DNA of 64,000 bases from Elioraea thermophila (ex Habib et al. 2022). GTDB lineage: Bacteria; Pseudomonadota; Alphaproteobacteria; Acetobacterales; Acetobacteraceae. A program made the position numbers and the translations under genes. The stretch is taken from positions 124,001 through 188,000 of the forward strand of contig NZ_QMDI01000005.1 in NCBI RefSeq assembly GCF_003336755.1, given 5' to 3'. Positions 1 to 8,414 of the stretch are shown one piece after another (the first letter of the stretch is position 1; each line of letters begins with the position of its first letter). Below the pieces are notes generated by a model. That model was not told the origin of the DNA and searched no databases. It saw only the letters and a program-made list of their open reading frames with translations.

Positions 1-205
1 CCGACACGAGACGTCCTTCGGCGACGGCGGGAGCGGCGGGAAGCCGGCGCGGGTCGCGCAGCGCGGCGAGGAGGTTGGCCGCGAGAGCCGTGACGAACAC
101 CGTCTTGCCGGCCCGCGCGAGGCCGGTGACGGCGAGCCGCACCGTCTCCGTCGGGGCCCCGAGCAGAGACCGCCTGAGCCAGGAGGCGGCCGCCTCGAGT
201 TCCAC
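1..205 (-). CDS. YcjX-family P-loop protein, 5' part
   Basis: About 68 codons of the N-terminal part of a gene that runs off the window start. Reading the minus strand gives VRLAVTGLARAGKTVFVTAL, whose GLARAGKT is a P-loop and closely follows the start of YcjX (DUF463) proteins (RLAVTGLSRSGKT type). YcjX is a predicted nucleotide-binding protein of the envelope-stress neighbourhood in enterics; its role is not settled. The chosen start is a GTG at 205, 20 bp past the stop of the upstream GST gene on the same strand, so the two may be co-transcribed. The reading frame stays open further upstream into the GST gene but offers no good start codon. The family call rests on a short stretch. Confidence 0.6.
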   Translation of the reverse strand, partial: MELEAAASWLRRSLLGAPTETVRLAVTGLARAGKTVFVTALAANLLAALRDPRRLPAAPAVAEGRLVS

Positions 206-225
206 CCGTGGGTCGGGAAGGCGGA

Positions 226-843
226 TCAGGCCGCCTCCCGCATGCCGCGCGCCTTCAAGGCCGCCGGGCGGTTGAGGCAACGCTCGAGCCACGCCTTCGC
301 CCGGGGATAAGGGCCGTAGTCGAAGCCGTTCGCCCAGGAGGTGTAGAGCACCGAGGAGACCTGCAGGTCGGCCGCCGACCAGGCTTCGCCGCAGAGATAA
401 GGGCGGTCGGCCAAATGCTGATCGAGCACGGCGAGGCAGGCGCGCAGCTTCTCGGCCCCCTTCTCGGCCTGGGCCGGGTCGCGCTCCTCGGGTGGGAGGA
501 ACTTCGTGTTGTAGAACCAGGCTCCCTGCGCAGGTTCGGCCTCGGTCGCGGTCCAGAGCGTCCACTGGAACAGGCGGGCCTCGTCCTCGGGCGTCTTCGG
601 CCACAGCGTGCCCGACTTGCGGAACAGGTAGAGGTTGATGGCGAGGCTCTCCCACAGGCAGAGGTCGCCATCGACCAGGACGGGGATCTTGGCGTTGGGG
701 TTGAGCTTGCGGAACGCCTCCGTCTTGCAGCCCTCGCGGTAGTCGGTGGCGACGAGTTCGTAGGGAATGCCCGTCTCCTCGAGCGCAAGGAGGCAGCGGA
801 AGGCGCGCGAGCGGGGGATGCCGTAGAGCTTCACCGGGGACAT
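226..843 (-). CDS. Glutathione S-transferase family protein
   Basis: A 205-residue cytosolic GST-fold protein. The N-terminal thioredoxin-like domain (about residues 1-80) opens MSPVKLYGIPRSRAFRC, with the cis-proline in NAKIPVLVDG and the glutathione-contacting ES pair in LWESLAINLYL. The all-helical C-terminal domain follows, ending in a GEAWSAADLQ N-capping/hydrophobic staple motif typical of GSTs. The length is normal. The start at 843 was chosen because the domain begins immediately; longer in-frame extensions upstream look non-coding. The substrate cannot be inferred. It lies just upstream of the ycjX-like gene on the same strand. Confidence 0.9.
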   Translation of the reverse strand: MSPVKLYGIPRSRAFRCLLALEETGIPYELVATDYREGCKTEAFRKLNPNAKIPVLVDGDLCLWESLAINLYLFRKSGTLWPKTPEDEARLFQWTLWTATEAEPAQGAWFYNTKFLPPEERDPAQAEKGAEKLRACLAVLDQHLADRPYLCGEAWSAADLQVSSVLYTSWANGFDYGPYPRAKAWLERCLNRPAALKARGMREAA

Positions 844-963
844 GGGTCTCTCGTGGTCGTCGGTCTCGGGTGTCGGGGATGCCGCAGAGACTACCCCGGC
901 CCCGCCGCCCGCGTCAGGGGGTAGGGCGTTGCGCCCGGCCCCCACCTCGGCCATCTCCGGGGC

Positions 964-1638
964 GTGACCCTCGCCTCCTCCGGTTTCGCTCTCGATACGA
1001 CTTCGGGCCGGCTGCGCGCCTGGGCGGACGCCCTGTTCGTCGATCACGGCGTGCTGCGGCTGGCTTGGCGCAACCGGGCGGTGGTCGAGGAGGGGCGTCT
1101 GTATCGGGCCAACCAACCACTGCCGTTCCAGCTCGCCGCCGAGGCCCGGCGCGGCATCCGCACCGTGATCAACCTCCGCGGCGTGCGCGACTGCGGCTCC
1201 GACGCGCTCGAGCGCGAGGCCTGCGCGAAGCTCGGGCTCGCCCTGATCGACGCACCGTTCGAGAGCCGTGGTGCCCCGCACAAGGACCGCCTGCTGCGGC
1301 TTGCCACGCTGTTCGAGACCATCGCCTATCCGGCACTGATCCACTGCAAGTCGGGGGCGGACCGGGCGGGGCTGGTCGCCGCCGTCTACCTGCTCCTGCG
1401 CGGGCGGCCCGTGGCGGAGGCCAAGGCGCAGCTCTCGGTCCGCTTCGGCCACATCCGGGCCGGCCGGACGGGGATCCTCGACGCCTTCCTCGAGGCCTAC
1501 GAGCGGGCGCACGGCGAGAGCGGGATCGGCTTCCTCGACTGGGTGCGCGGGCCCTACGACGAGGAGGCGCTGCGGCGCTCCTTCCGCGCGACTCGCGCGG
1601 GCAGCTTCCTCACTGATCGGCTGCTGCGGCGGGAATAG
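964..1638 (+). CDS. Dual-specificity/tyrosine phosphatase-like protein
   Basis: A 224-residue protein with the Cys-phosphatase signature HCKSGADRAG (C-x5-R loop; Cys128 is the predicted nucleophile). It is preceded by IRTVINLRG, the usual beta-strand before the general-acid region of bacterial DSP-like phosphatases, which act on phosphotyrosine or phosphoinositide-like substrates. The start is a GTG at 964. No signal peptide is evident, so it is probably cytoplasmic. Its 3' end overlaps the convergent ABC exporter gene by 29 bp. The physiological substrate is unknown. Confidence 0.8.
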   Translation: MTLASSGFALDTTSGRLRAWADALFVDHGVLRLAWRNRAVVEEGRLYRANQPLPFQLAAEARRGIRTVINLRGVRDCGSDALEREACAKLGLALIDAPFESRGAPHKDRLLRLATLFETIAYPALIHCKSGADRAGLVAAVYLLLRGRPVAEAKAQLSVRFGHIRAGRTGILDAFLEAYERAHGESGIGFLDWVRGPYDEEALRRSFRATRAGSFLTDRLLRRE

Positions 1639-3406
1639 GCTCATCGAGGAAGGCCTGGGCGGCGACCAGGCGGGCATAGGCCCCCCCGGAGGCGAGCAGA
1701 GTGCCGTGGCTGCCGTCCTCGACCACCCGGCCCCCTTCGAGGACGACGATGCGATCGGCCTCGCGCACGGTGGACAGCCGATGCGCGACGATCAGCGTGG
1801 TGCGGCCGCGGCGGATGCGCCCGAGGGCCTCGCGGATGCGCGCCTCCGTCTCGGCATCGAGCGCGCTCGTCGCCTCATCCAGCAGCAGGATGCGCGGGTC
1901 GCGCAACAGCGCCCGGGCGAGCGCGATGCGCTGCCTCTGCCCGCCCGAGAGGGCGAGGCCGCGATCGCCGACGCGGGTGGCGTAGCCCCGCGGCAGGGCG
2001 GCGATGAAGTGATGCGCCTCGGCGAGCCGCGCAGCGCGCTCGACCTCCGCGTCGGATGCGTCCAGGCGGCCGAAGCGGATGTTCGCCGCCACCGTGTCGT
2101 CGAACAGCACCACCTCCTGGCCGACGAAGCCGATGGCGGCGCGCAGCGAGGCGAGGGTGACGTCGCGGAGATCCTGCCCGTCGATCAGCACCGCCCCCTC
2201 GGTCGGGTCGGCGAAGCGGGGCACGAGGTTGAGCAAGGTCGTCTTGCCGGCCCCCGACGCCCCGACGAGCGCGACCGTGGTGCCCGGCTCGATGACGAGG
2301 TCGATGCCCCTGAGCGCAGGGCGGTCGTCGCCGTACGAGAAGGAAACGCCGCGGAATTCGATCCGCCCAGGGCCGGGAGCGAGCGCGCGGGCGCCGGGGC
2401 GATCGACCACCCGGGGCCGTTCGTCGATCAGGACGAAGGCGCGCGCGAGGGCGGCCGCGCCCTCCTGCAAGGCGACCGCGAGCGTGCCGAGGGCGCGCAA
2501 GGGCCGGGCGGCGATCAGCAAGGCGGCGACGAAGCCGGTGAACTGCCCGGCCGAGGCCGCGCCTGAAGCGATGCGCCAGCCGGCGAAGGCGATCACCGCC
2601 GCCACCGCCACCCCGCCCATCGCCTCGAGCAGCGGGTCGACCCGGGCGCGGTTGCGCACCACCCGCATCAGCCGCGCATACCAGGCGCGGAAGGCCTCGC
2701 CCGCCCGCCGACGCTCCACGCCCTCGAGCCCGTAGGCCTTCACCAGCCGCGCGCCGGCCAGGCTTTCCGTCAGCACCGCGGTCACCTCGCCGGCCTGCTC
2801 CTGCTGCGCCTTCGAGGCCTTGCGCATCCGCCGCCCGATCCGCTCGATCGGGATCACCGCGAGCGGGATGGCGAGGGCGGCGGCGAGCGTCATCACCCAA
2901 TCGAGCCAGAGCATGGCGGCGACGAGGGCGATGACGGTCAACGCATCGACGACGCCGGACACCGCGCGGCCCAGGGCTTCGCGCACCACCGCCATGTCAT
3001 TGGTGAAGCGCGAAGCGAGCCGCGCCGGCGGTTCCGCCTGCAACCGGGCGAGATCGGCTCCGAGCAGGCGGTCGAACATCGCGCCCTGCAGCGAGAGGAT
3101 GACGCGCAGCACCACCCCCTGCATGGCCACCGTCTGCGCGTACTGCGCCACAGCCTTGACGCACACCACGGCGACCGCGACCAGCGGCACGAGCCAGACG
3201 ACGCGCCCGTCGCGCGCCTCGAACAGGCGGTAGGCCCAGTCGATGACGAGCGGGTAGAGACCCGTCGCCCCCGACACCACCGCCATCAGGGCGAAGACGA
3301 GAAGGAGCGCGCGCCACTCGTCGTGCGCGTGCTCACGCCAAAGGCGGGCGCCGAGGGAAGCAAGGCGCGGTTCCGGCGCGGAACCATGACCGGCAGGATC
3401 GTTCAT
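1610..3406 (-). CDS. ABC exporter, fused membrane and ATPase domains (MsbA-like)
   Basis: A 598-residue half-transporter. Residues about 1-310 form a six-helix type I exporter domain, including SRFTNDMAVVREALGRAV, the coupling region typical of MsbA/LmrA proteins. The ATPase domain follows, with Walker A GASGAGKTTLLNL, signature LSGGQRQRIALARALL, Walker B ILLLDEATSALD and the H-loop IVAHRLS. It would work as an inner-membrane homodimer; lipid A or lipid flipping is the usual role of this class, but the substrate cannot be proven here. An ATG at 3406 is preferred over an in-frame GTG at 3424 because the latter lacks a ribosome binding site. No lipid A gene is adjacent. Confidence 0.85.
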   Translation of the reverse strand: MNDPAGHGSAPEPRLASLGARLWREHAHDEWRALLLVFALMAVVSGATGLYPLVIDWAYRLFEARDGRVVWLVPLVAVAVVCVKAVAQYAQTVAMQGVVLRVILSLQGAMFDRLLGADLARLQAEPPARLASRFTNDMAVVREALGRAVSGVVDALTVIALVAAMLWLDWVMTLAAALAIPLAVIPIERIGRRMRKASKAQQEQAGEVTAVLTESLAGARLVKAYGLEGVERRRAGEAFRAWYARLMRVVRNRARVDPLLEAMGGVAVAAVIAFAGWRIASGAASAGQFTGFVAALLIAARPLRALGTLAVALQEGAAALARAFVLIDERPRVVDRPGARALAPGPGRIEFRGVSFSYGDDRPALRGIDLVIEPGTTVALVGASGAGKTTLLNLVPRFADPTEGAVLIDGQDLRDVTLASLRAAIGFVGQEVVLFDDTVAANIRFGRLDASDAEVERAARLAEAHHFIAALPRGYATRVGDRGLALSGGQRQRIALARALLRDPRILLLDEATSALDAETEARIREALGRIRRGRTTLIVAHRLSTVREADRIVVLEGGRVVEDGSHGTLLASGGAYARLVAAQAFLDEPIPAAAADQ

Positions 3407-3452
3407 TCGCCCCGCTTCTAGCACCCCAGCGGCGGCGGGGCGCGAGGGGGGC

Positions 3453-3938
3453 TCAGGCGGTGCGGCCGACGGCGTCGCGGTTGCGCTGCCAGACCGCGAG
3501 GTTGAGCGCGGCGGCGAAGCTGACCCAGACGAGGTAGGGCGCCATCAAGGCCGCTGCGGTGAGCGAGATGGGCGCGAACAGCACGATGCAGGCGGCGATG
3601 GAAAGCCAGAGCCCGACCACCTCGACGAAGGCGAGGTCCATCCGGCGCAGGCCGAAGAAGAGCCAGCTCCAGGCCGCATTCAGCGCGAGCTGCACGCCCC
3701 AGACGGCGAGCGGGATCAGGCCACCCGCGAGCCCCGCCGCGCGCCACACCAGCCAGGCGGAGACCGCGATCATCACGTAGAGCACCGACCAGGCGACGGG
3801 GAACAGCCAGTCGGGCGGGGTCCAGGACGGTTTCGACAGCGAATCGTACCACGCCCCCGGCTTGAACACCGCGCCCGTGGTGGCGGCGGCGAAGCAGAGG
3901 AACAGGAACACCGCGAGCGAAACGAGATCGCCGACCAT
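3453..3938 (-). CDS. tspO: TspO/MBR family tryptophan-rich sensory protein
   Basis: A 161-residue, five-helix membrane protein with hallmark TspO segments: KPSWTPPDWLFPVAWSVLY in the first loop and second helix, and QLALNAAWSWLFFGLRRMDL in helix 3. TspO is an outer-membrane or envelope porphyrin-binding protein; in Rhodobacter it tunes tetrapyrrole and photosynthesis gene expression. The length is normal. The start at 3938 puts the first helix (LVSLAVFLFLCFAAATTG) right at the N terminus. The gene is divergent from the DCC-family gene starting at 4023. The link to photosynthesis in this organism is inference from the family and from the bciB candidate at 51.6 kb. Confidence 0.93.
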   Translation of the reverse strand: MVGDLVSLAVFLFLCFAAATTGAVFKPGAWYDSLSKPSWTPPDWLFPVAWSVLYVMIAVSAWLVWRAAGLAGGLIPLAVWGVQLALNAAWSWLFFGLRRMDLAFVEVVGLWLSIAACIVLFAPISLTAAALMAPYLVWVSFAAALNLAVWQRNRDAVGRTA

Positions 3939-4022
3939 GGCCGCGAGGTGGGGGGCGGGTTGGTGGGGTGCAAGGGCGGGCCCGACCCTTGGCCCGATGC
4001 CGCGAGGGGCCATCTCCGACGT

Positions 4023-4400
4023 GTGACGGAGACCTCGCACCGCCCGATCGCCTACTGGGACAGCGCCTGCCCGGTCTGCGCCCGCGAAGTCGCTTGGCTG
4101 CGCGCCCGCCACGGGGGCGAGCGGCTCGCTTGGGTCGATCTCGCCACCTGCGACGAGGCGGCGCTGGGCGGCCTCGATCGCGACCGGGCGCTTGCGCGCA
4201 TGCACGTGCGCCTGCCCGACGGCCGCGTGGTGGCGGGGGCGGCCGCCTTCGCCGTGATCTGGGGATCGATGGGGGGTTGGCTCGGCCGCCTGGGACGGCT
4301 GATCGGCCACCCGCTCGTCCGCCCCGTCGCCGATGTCGCCTACGCGGGGTTCCTCGCGCTCAGGCGGCTGTGGCGGCGGCCTCGGCGAGCCAACGCCTGA
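4023..4400 (+). CDS. DCC family (DUF393) thiol-disulfide oxidoreductase-like protein
   Basis: A 125-residue protein with the family signature near the N terminus: YWDSACPVCAREVAWLR contains the D-x-x-CPxC motif of DCC/YuxK proteins, a thioredoxin-fold group of uncertain substrate. The chosen start is a GTG at 4023, nine codons before the motif; an upstream start at 3948 would add a low-complexity Gly/Pro stretch unlike the family. Its 3' end overlaps the convergent cca gene by 41 bp. The disulfide-exchange role is predicted from the CxxC pair only. Confidence 0.82.
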   Translation: MTETSHRPIAYWDSACPVCAREVAWLRARHGGERLAWVDLATCDEAALGGLDRDRALARMHVRLPDGRVVAGAAAFAVIWGSMGGWLGRLGRLIGHPLVRPVADVAYAGFLALRRLWRRPRRANA

Positions 4401-5556
4401 GCAAAGGCTCGTCCTCCGGGCAGCCCGCCTCCTTCCAGCGCCGTTCCACCGCGCCGAGCACCGCCCCCACCCGGGGCCCCGGCGGGATCCCCAAAGCGAG
4501 CACGTCCGCCCCGCGCAACGGAAACACAGGCCGCGGGGTCGCCGCGGCGATGGCGCGCACGGCCGCCCAATCCCCCGCGAGGCCGGCGGCCTCGGCCAGC
4601 CAAGCCAGGCCGATGATCGTCTCCGCCCCGGCTTCGGCGAGGGCGGCGCGCAAGGCGCGGGGCTCGGTCGGCGGTGCGGGGCCGAGGAAGGCGGCGAGAC
4701 GCTCGGCCTCCGCGCCGGACAGGCGCAGGCGGGCGGCCAGACGCGCGACGTCGGCGCCAGGGGCGAGGGCGGCGAGGCGAAGCAGCGGGTCGGGCGGGGC
4801 GCCGATCGAAGCAAGCCGCGCCAGGCGCTCTGGGTCGGTGGCCTCGGGCAGCACGGCGGCGAGCACGCCCGTTTGCCGCATCAGCCGCACCGCGCCCGAG
4901 GGGTTGGGGGCGGCGAGGATCCGCTTCAGTTCCGACCACACGCGTTCGGCGGAGAGGCTGGCGAGGTTCGGCACATCCGCCGCGATCGCCGCCACCGCGG
5001 CAGGGTCGGGCTCGCCCCGCCCGAAGCGGGCGTGGAAGCGGAAAAAGCGCAGGCCCCTCAGGTGGTCTTCGGCGAGCCGCGTGGCGGGGTCGCCGATGAA
5101 GCGCACCACGCCGCGCGCAAGGTCTTCTTTGCCCCCGAACCAGTCCCAGACGTTGCCGGCGCGATCGAGGTAGAGCGCGTTGAAGGTGAAGTCGCGCCGG
5201 GCGGCATCCTCCCGCCAGTCCTCGGTGAAGGCCACCACGGCATGCCGCCCGTCGGTCGCGACGTCGCGGCGGAGCGAAGTGATTTCGATCGCCCGACCCT
5301 CGACCACCGCCGTCACCGTGCCGTGGTCGAGCCCCGTCGGCACCACCTTGATGCCGTGTTGCGCCAGGGTCCGCATCACCTCCTCGGGCCGGCGGGGAGT
5401 CGCAAGATCGACGTCGGCCACGGGCCTTCCGGCGATGGCGTCGCGCACGCAGCCCCCCACGGCGCGCGCCTCGGGCAGGGCATCGAGCACGCGCGCCACC
5501 GCCGGGTCGGCGAGGAAGGGAGGCGGGGCGATGCGGAAGGCGGGGGGGTCGCTCAT
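4360..5556 (-). CDS. cca: CCA tRNA nucleotidyltransferase
   Basis: A 398-residue class II CCA-adding enzyme or poly(A) polymerase-type nucleotidyltransferase. The head domain has VGGCVRDAIAGRPVADVDLA: the G-rich nucleotide loop, and the DxD pair of the metal site in DVDLA. The RRDFTFNALYLD and DHLRGLRFFRFHARFG motifs that complete the active site follow. The C-terminal neck/body helices lack an HD phosphohydrolase domain, as in most alphaproteobacterial versions. It repairs or completes the 3'-CCA end of tRNAs. The start at 5556 fits the conserved N terminus better than an alternative 36 bp upstream. Confidence 0.93.
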   Translation of the reverse strand: MSDPPAFRIAPPPFLADPAVARVLDALPEARAVGGCVRDAIAGRPVADVDLATPRRPEEVMRTLAQHGIKVVPTGLDHGTVTAVVEGRAIEITSLRRDVATDGRHAVVAFTEDWREDAARRDFTFNALYLDRAGNVWDWFGGKEDLARGVVRFIGDPATRLAEDHLRGLRFFRFHARFGRGEPDPAAVAAIAADVPNLASLSAERVWSELKRILAAPNPSGAVRLMRQTGVLAAVLPEATDPERLARLASIGAPPDPLLRLAALAPGADVARLAARLRLSGAEAERLAAFLGPAPPTEPRALRAALAEAGAETIIGLAWLAEAAGLAGDWAAVRAIAAATPRPVFPLRGADVLALGIPPGPRVGAVLGAVERRWKEAGCPEDEPLLRRWLAEAAATAA

Positions 5557-5564
5557 CGGCCGGC

Positions 5565-5581
5565 TGTCATGCTTCGTGACA
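5565..5581. promoter_or_regulatory. Inverted repeat TGTCA-N7-TGACA
   Basis: In the 100-bp divergent gap between cca (start 5556) and the envelope ABC operon (start 5657), the half-sites TGTCA and TGACA face each other across 7 bp. The arms are those of PpsR/CrtJ operators but the spacing is one base short of TGT-N12-ACA, so identity is doubtful. A second small dyad (CGACT/AGTCG) lies at 5605-5618. Confidence 0.3.
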
Positions 5582-5629
5582 TTTCGATGCATCCTCTCCC
5601 CTGCCGACTCGCCAGTCGAAGGCGTAGTA

Positions 5630-5650
5630 TTCCTCTCGCAACGAGAGGAA
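5630..5650. promoter_or_regulatory. Perfect 9-bp inverted repeat before the envelope ABC operon
   Basis: The arms TTCCTCTCG and CGAGAGGAA are separated by CAA, ending 6 bp before the ATG of the ABC ATPase gene at 5657. In RNA this is a 9-bp stem with a 3-nt loop whose 3' arm carries the GAGAGGAAGGG ribosome binding region, so it could mask translation start. As DNA it could be a repressor operator. No poly-T tract follows, so a terminator is unlikely. Confidence 0.55.
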
Positions 5651-5656
5651 GGGCCG

Positions 5657-6361
5657 ATGCCGGACGCCGTCGTCGCCGAACGGGTGGTGAAACGCTACCG
5701 CGCGGGGGAGGTTGAGGTGACCGCGTTGCGGGGGGTCACCTTCACCCTGCCCGAACGCCGCTTCGCCGCCCTGATCGGGCCCTCGGGCTCGGGCAAGACG
5801 ACGCTCCTCAACATGATCGGCGCGCTCGACCGCCCCTCGGAGGGCCGGCTCGTCGTGCTGGGCGAGGAGGTCGGCCACCTCTCGCGCCGCCAGGCCGCGC
5901 GCTTCCGCGCCGAGCGAATCGGCTTCGTCTTCCAGGACTTCAACCTGATCCCGGTGCTGACGGCAGCCGAGAACGTCGAATACCCGCTGGTGATGGTGCA
6001 GTCCTGGCCGGCGGAGAAGCGGCGCAAGCGGGTGGCCGAGCTTCTCGCCGCGGTCGACATGACGAGCGAGGCGAACAAGCGCCCCGACCAGCTCTCCGGC
6101 GGGCAGAAGCAGCGGGTGGCGATCGCGCGCGCGCTCGCGACCGGGGCGAAGCTCGTGCTCGCCGACGAACCGACCGCCAACCTCGATGGCGAGACGGCAC
6201 AGCGCGTGATCGCGCTGATGCGCCGGATCCGCGACGAGGAGGGGGTGACCTTCCTCTTCTCGACCCACGACCCGCGCATCATCGGCGCGGTCGATACCAT
6301 CCTGCGCATCGAGGACGGTGCAGTGCGCATGGAGGCCCCCAAGGAGGCAGCGCATGCCTAG
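5657..6361 (+). CDS. ABC transporter ATPase, LolD/MacB type
   Basis: A 234-residue ATPase of the LolD/MacB/FtsE class that energises FtsX-type permeases. Seen: Walker A GPSGSGKTTLLN, Q-loop FVFQDFNLIPVLTAAENVEY, signature LSGGQKQRVAIARAL, Walker B LVLADEPTANLD and switch histidine FLFSTHDPRII. The phrase TAAENVEYPL and the TANLD ending are typical of this subclass. It is the first gene of a four-gene unit; its stop overlaps the permease start by 8 bp, which supports translational coupling. The transported substrate is probably a lipid or lipoprotein, judging from the partner genes. Confidence 0.92.
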   Translation: MPDAVVAERVVKRYRAGEVEVTALRGVTFTLPERRFAALIGPSGSGKTTLLNMIGALDRPSEGRLVVLGEEVGHLSRRQAARFRAERIGFVFQDFNLIPVLTAAENVEYPLVMVQSWPAEKRRKRVAELLAAVDMTSEANKRPDQLSGGQKQRVAIARALATGAKLVLADEPTANLDGETAQRVIALMRRIRDEEGVTFLFSTHDPRIIGAVDTILRIEDGAVRMEAPKEAAHA

Positions 6362-7598
6362 GGTGATCCTGCTCGCCGCGCGCAACCTGACGCGGCTCTG
6401 GCGACGCAGCCTGCTGACGGGAGGGCTGGTCGCGATCGGCGTGGTCGCGGTGCTGCTGTTCGTCGCCGCCGCCGGCTCCTTCAAGGCGATGATGATCGGC
6501 CAGATCACGGACTCCTACCTGGGCCACCTACAGGTGCATCGCCGCGGCTACGTAGCGGCGGTGGAGACGCTGCCCTTGCACCTCAACATGTCGGCCCGTC
6601 AGGCGCGCACGGTGGAGGAGGTGGCGGGAACGATCCCGGAGATCGTCGCCATCGCGCCGCGCGTGAAGTTCGGCGCCCTGTTCTCCAACTTCAACGAGAC
6701 GACCAACATCCGCATCAACGGCATCGACCCCGCGCGCGAGCTGCGCGTCGCCCCCGCCCTGCCCGACCGCTTCCTGCGCGGCGAACGCGAGGGCCTGCTC
6801 GAGCGCGGCGAGATCCTGGTTCCCGAACTGCTCGCGCGCGGCCTGAACGTGCAGGTCGGCGACAGCGTGGTGCTGATCGCGACCAACCGCGACGGGTCGG
6901 TGAACGGGCGCACGCTGAAGGTGCGCGCGATCATCGCCGGCGTGACCGGCCCGGGCGGGCGCGACGGGTACATCCACATCGACGATGCGCGCGCCATCCT
7001 GCGCAGCCCCGAGGCGGAGGTGAGCGAATTCGTGCTGCGCGCGCGCGACCTCGACGCCATCCCGCGCGCCGCCGCGGCGCTGGAAACCGCCTTCGCCGCC
7101 CGCGCGCCGGAGGGTCAGCGACCGCCCTTCGAGGTGCATCCGTGGGAGCGTCTCTCTCCCTTCGCCGCCATCGCCAACATGATCGACGTCATGGCTTTAG
7201 GGATCCGCGTGCTGCTGATTGCGATCGTCCTGGTGGCGGTGATGAACGTGATGATCATGGCCGTCTACGAGCGCATCCGCGAGATCGGCACCATTGCCGC
7301 CATGGGCACGCCGCCCGGCCGCATCCTCGGCCTCTTCCTCGCCGAAGGCTTCCTGTTGGGGGCGGTCGGGGTGGCGATCGGCATCGGGCTGGCTTACGGC
7401 GCGGTCGCCCTGCTCAACGTCTTCCCCGTCACCTTCTCCTTCGGCCAGCAGACGGGGCTCCTGCTTCGCCCCACCCTGCCGGCCGAGGAGGTGCTGCTGG
7501 TCGGCGGCATCGTGCTCGCGGTCGCGATCCTCGCCGCGCTGCAGCCGGCGTGGAAGGCGGCACGGCTCGACCCGATCCTGGCACTCCGCCACGTCTGA
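6354..7598 (+). CDS. ABC transporter permease, FtsX/LolC-E type
   Basis: A 414-residue inner-membrane permease with the LolC/LolE/MacB topology. One helix lies near the N terminus (about residues 18-40), then a periplasmic domain of about 240 residues (MacB_PCD-like) and three C-terminal helices (about 285-310, 330-360 and 385-405). The cytoplasmic loop YERIREIGTIAAMGTPPGRI is the conserved coupling loop of FtsX permeases. It pairs with the ATPase encoded just upstream. Only one permease gene is present, so the complex would be a homodimer, unlike the enteric LolCE heterodimer. Confidence 0.9.
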   Translation: MPRVILLAARNLTRLWRRSLLTGGLVAIGVVAVLLFVAAAGSFKAMMIGQITDSYLGHLQVHRRGYVAAVETLPLHLNMSARQARTVEEVAGTIPEIVAIAPRVKFGALFSNFNETTNIRINGIDPARELRVAPALPDRFLRGEREGLLERGEILVPELLARGLNVQVGDSVVLIATNRDGSVNGRTLKVRAIIAGVTGPGGRDGYIHIDDARAILRSPEAEVSEFVLRARDLDAIPRAAAALETAFAARAPEGQRPPFEVHPWERLSPFAAIANMIDVMALGIRVLLIAIVLVAVMNVMIMAVYERIREIGTIAAMGTPPGRILGLFLAEGFLLGAVGVAIGIGLAYGAVALLNVFPVTFSFGQQTGLLLRPTLPAEEVLLVGGIVLAVAILAALQPAWKAARLDPILALRHV

Positions 7599-7639
7599 CC
7601 GCACCCCGTGCCCGCCGCCCTCGATCCGGAGACGAACCG

Positions 7640-8407
7640 ATGACCGAGCGGAACCTTTCCCGTCGCGCCCTGCTCGCCGGCCCCGCCTTCCTTGCGCTCG
7701 CTCCAGCCGGCGGCCTGTCCGCCTCCGAGGAGGCGCAGGCGCTGCTGCGCGAGGTCGACCGCAACCTCGAGCCCGCCTCCTACGAGATGTACCGCAAGAT
7801 CATCAACATCGAGCCTTCGGGCGCGCGCAAGGAGTTCGTCCTCTACTCGGCGAAGAAGGGGCGCGATCGCGTGGTCGCGGTGTTCCTCTCGCCTGCCTCG
7901 GAGAAGGGCCGGTCCACCCTCCGCGTGGGCGAGAACATGTGGCTCTACATCCCCGAGGTCGGGCGGCCGGTGCGCATCACCTCGTTGCAGTCCGTCATCG
8001 GTGGTGTGTTCAACAACAGCGACATCCTGCGCGTCGATTACGACGAGGAGTATCGCGCCGAGCGGATGGAGCGCGACGGGGCGGAGATCCTGTTGCACCT
8101 GAAGGCGAAGACCGATCAGGTGGCGTATGATCGGCTGAAGATGTGGGTGGATCCGGCGCGGAAGTTGCCCACGCGCATCGACTGTCACGCCGCCGACGGC
8201 CTGCTGGTGAAGACGCTGAAGTTTTCGCAGGTGAAGAGTTTCGGCGGCGGCATCACTCGCCCCGCGCAGATCGACACCGAAAGCCCGCTCTTCCGCGGCC
8301 ATCGCTCGGTTATGCTGTTCGACGGCATCCGCGCGCGCGACCTGCCGGACGAGGCCTTCACGCTCGCTTTCCTGCCGCGGGTCGAAAGTCTGCGCGGCGG
8401 GGCCTAA
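7640..8407 (+). CDS. Outer-membrane lipoprotein-sorting (LolA-like) periplasmic protein
   Basis: A 255-residue protein with a twin-arginine type leader (NLSRRALLAGPAFLALAP, predicted cleavage near GLSA/SEE). The mature region matches the LolA-like family (outer membrane lipoprotein-sorting protein): RKEFVLYSAKKGRDRVVAVF, ENMWLYIPEVGRPVRI, and a beta-rich core with a basic/acidic alternation. Proteins of this fold carry lipids or acyl chains across the periplasm. It lies 41 bp after the FtsX permease and 7 bp before the beta-barrel gene, so it probably links the inner-membrane transporter to the outer membrane. A Tat leader on a LolA-like carrier is less usual than a Sec leader. Confidence 0.82.
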   Translation: MTERNLSRRALLAGPAFLALAPAGGLSASEEAQALLREVDRNLEPASYEMYRKIINIEPSGARKEFVLYSAKKGRDRVVAVFLSPASEKGRSTLRVGENMWLYIPEVGRPVRITSLQSVIGGVFNNSDILRVDYDEEYRAERMERDGAEILLHLKAKTDQVAYDRLKMWVDPARKLPTRIDCHAADGLLVKTLKFSQVKSFGGGITRPAQIDTESPLFRGHRSVMLFDGIRARDLPDEAFTLAFLPRVESLRGGA

Positions 8408-8414
8408 TCGCCGC

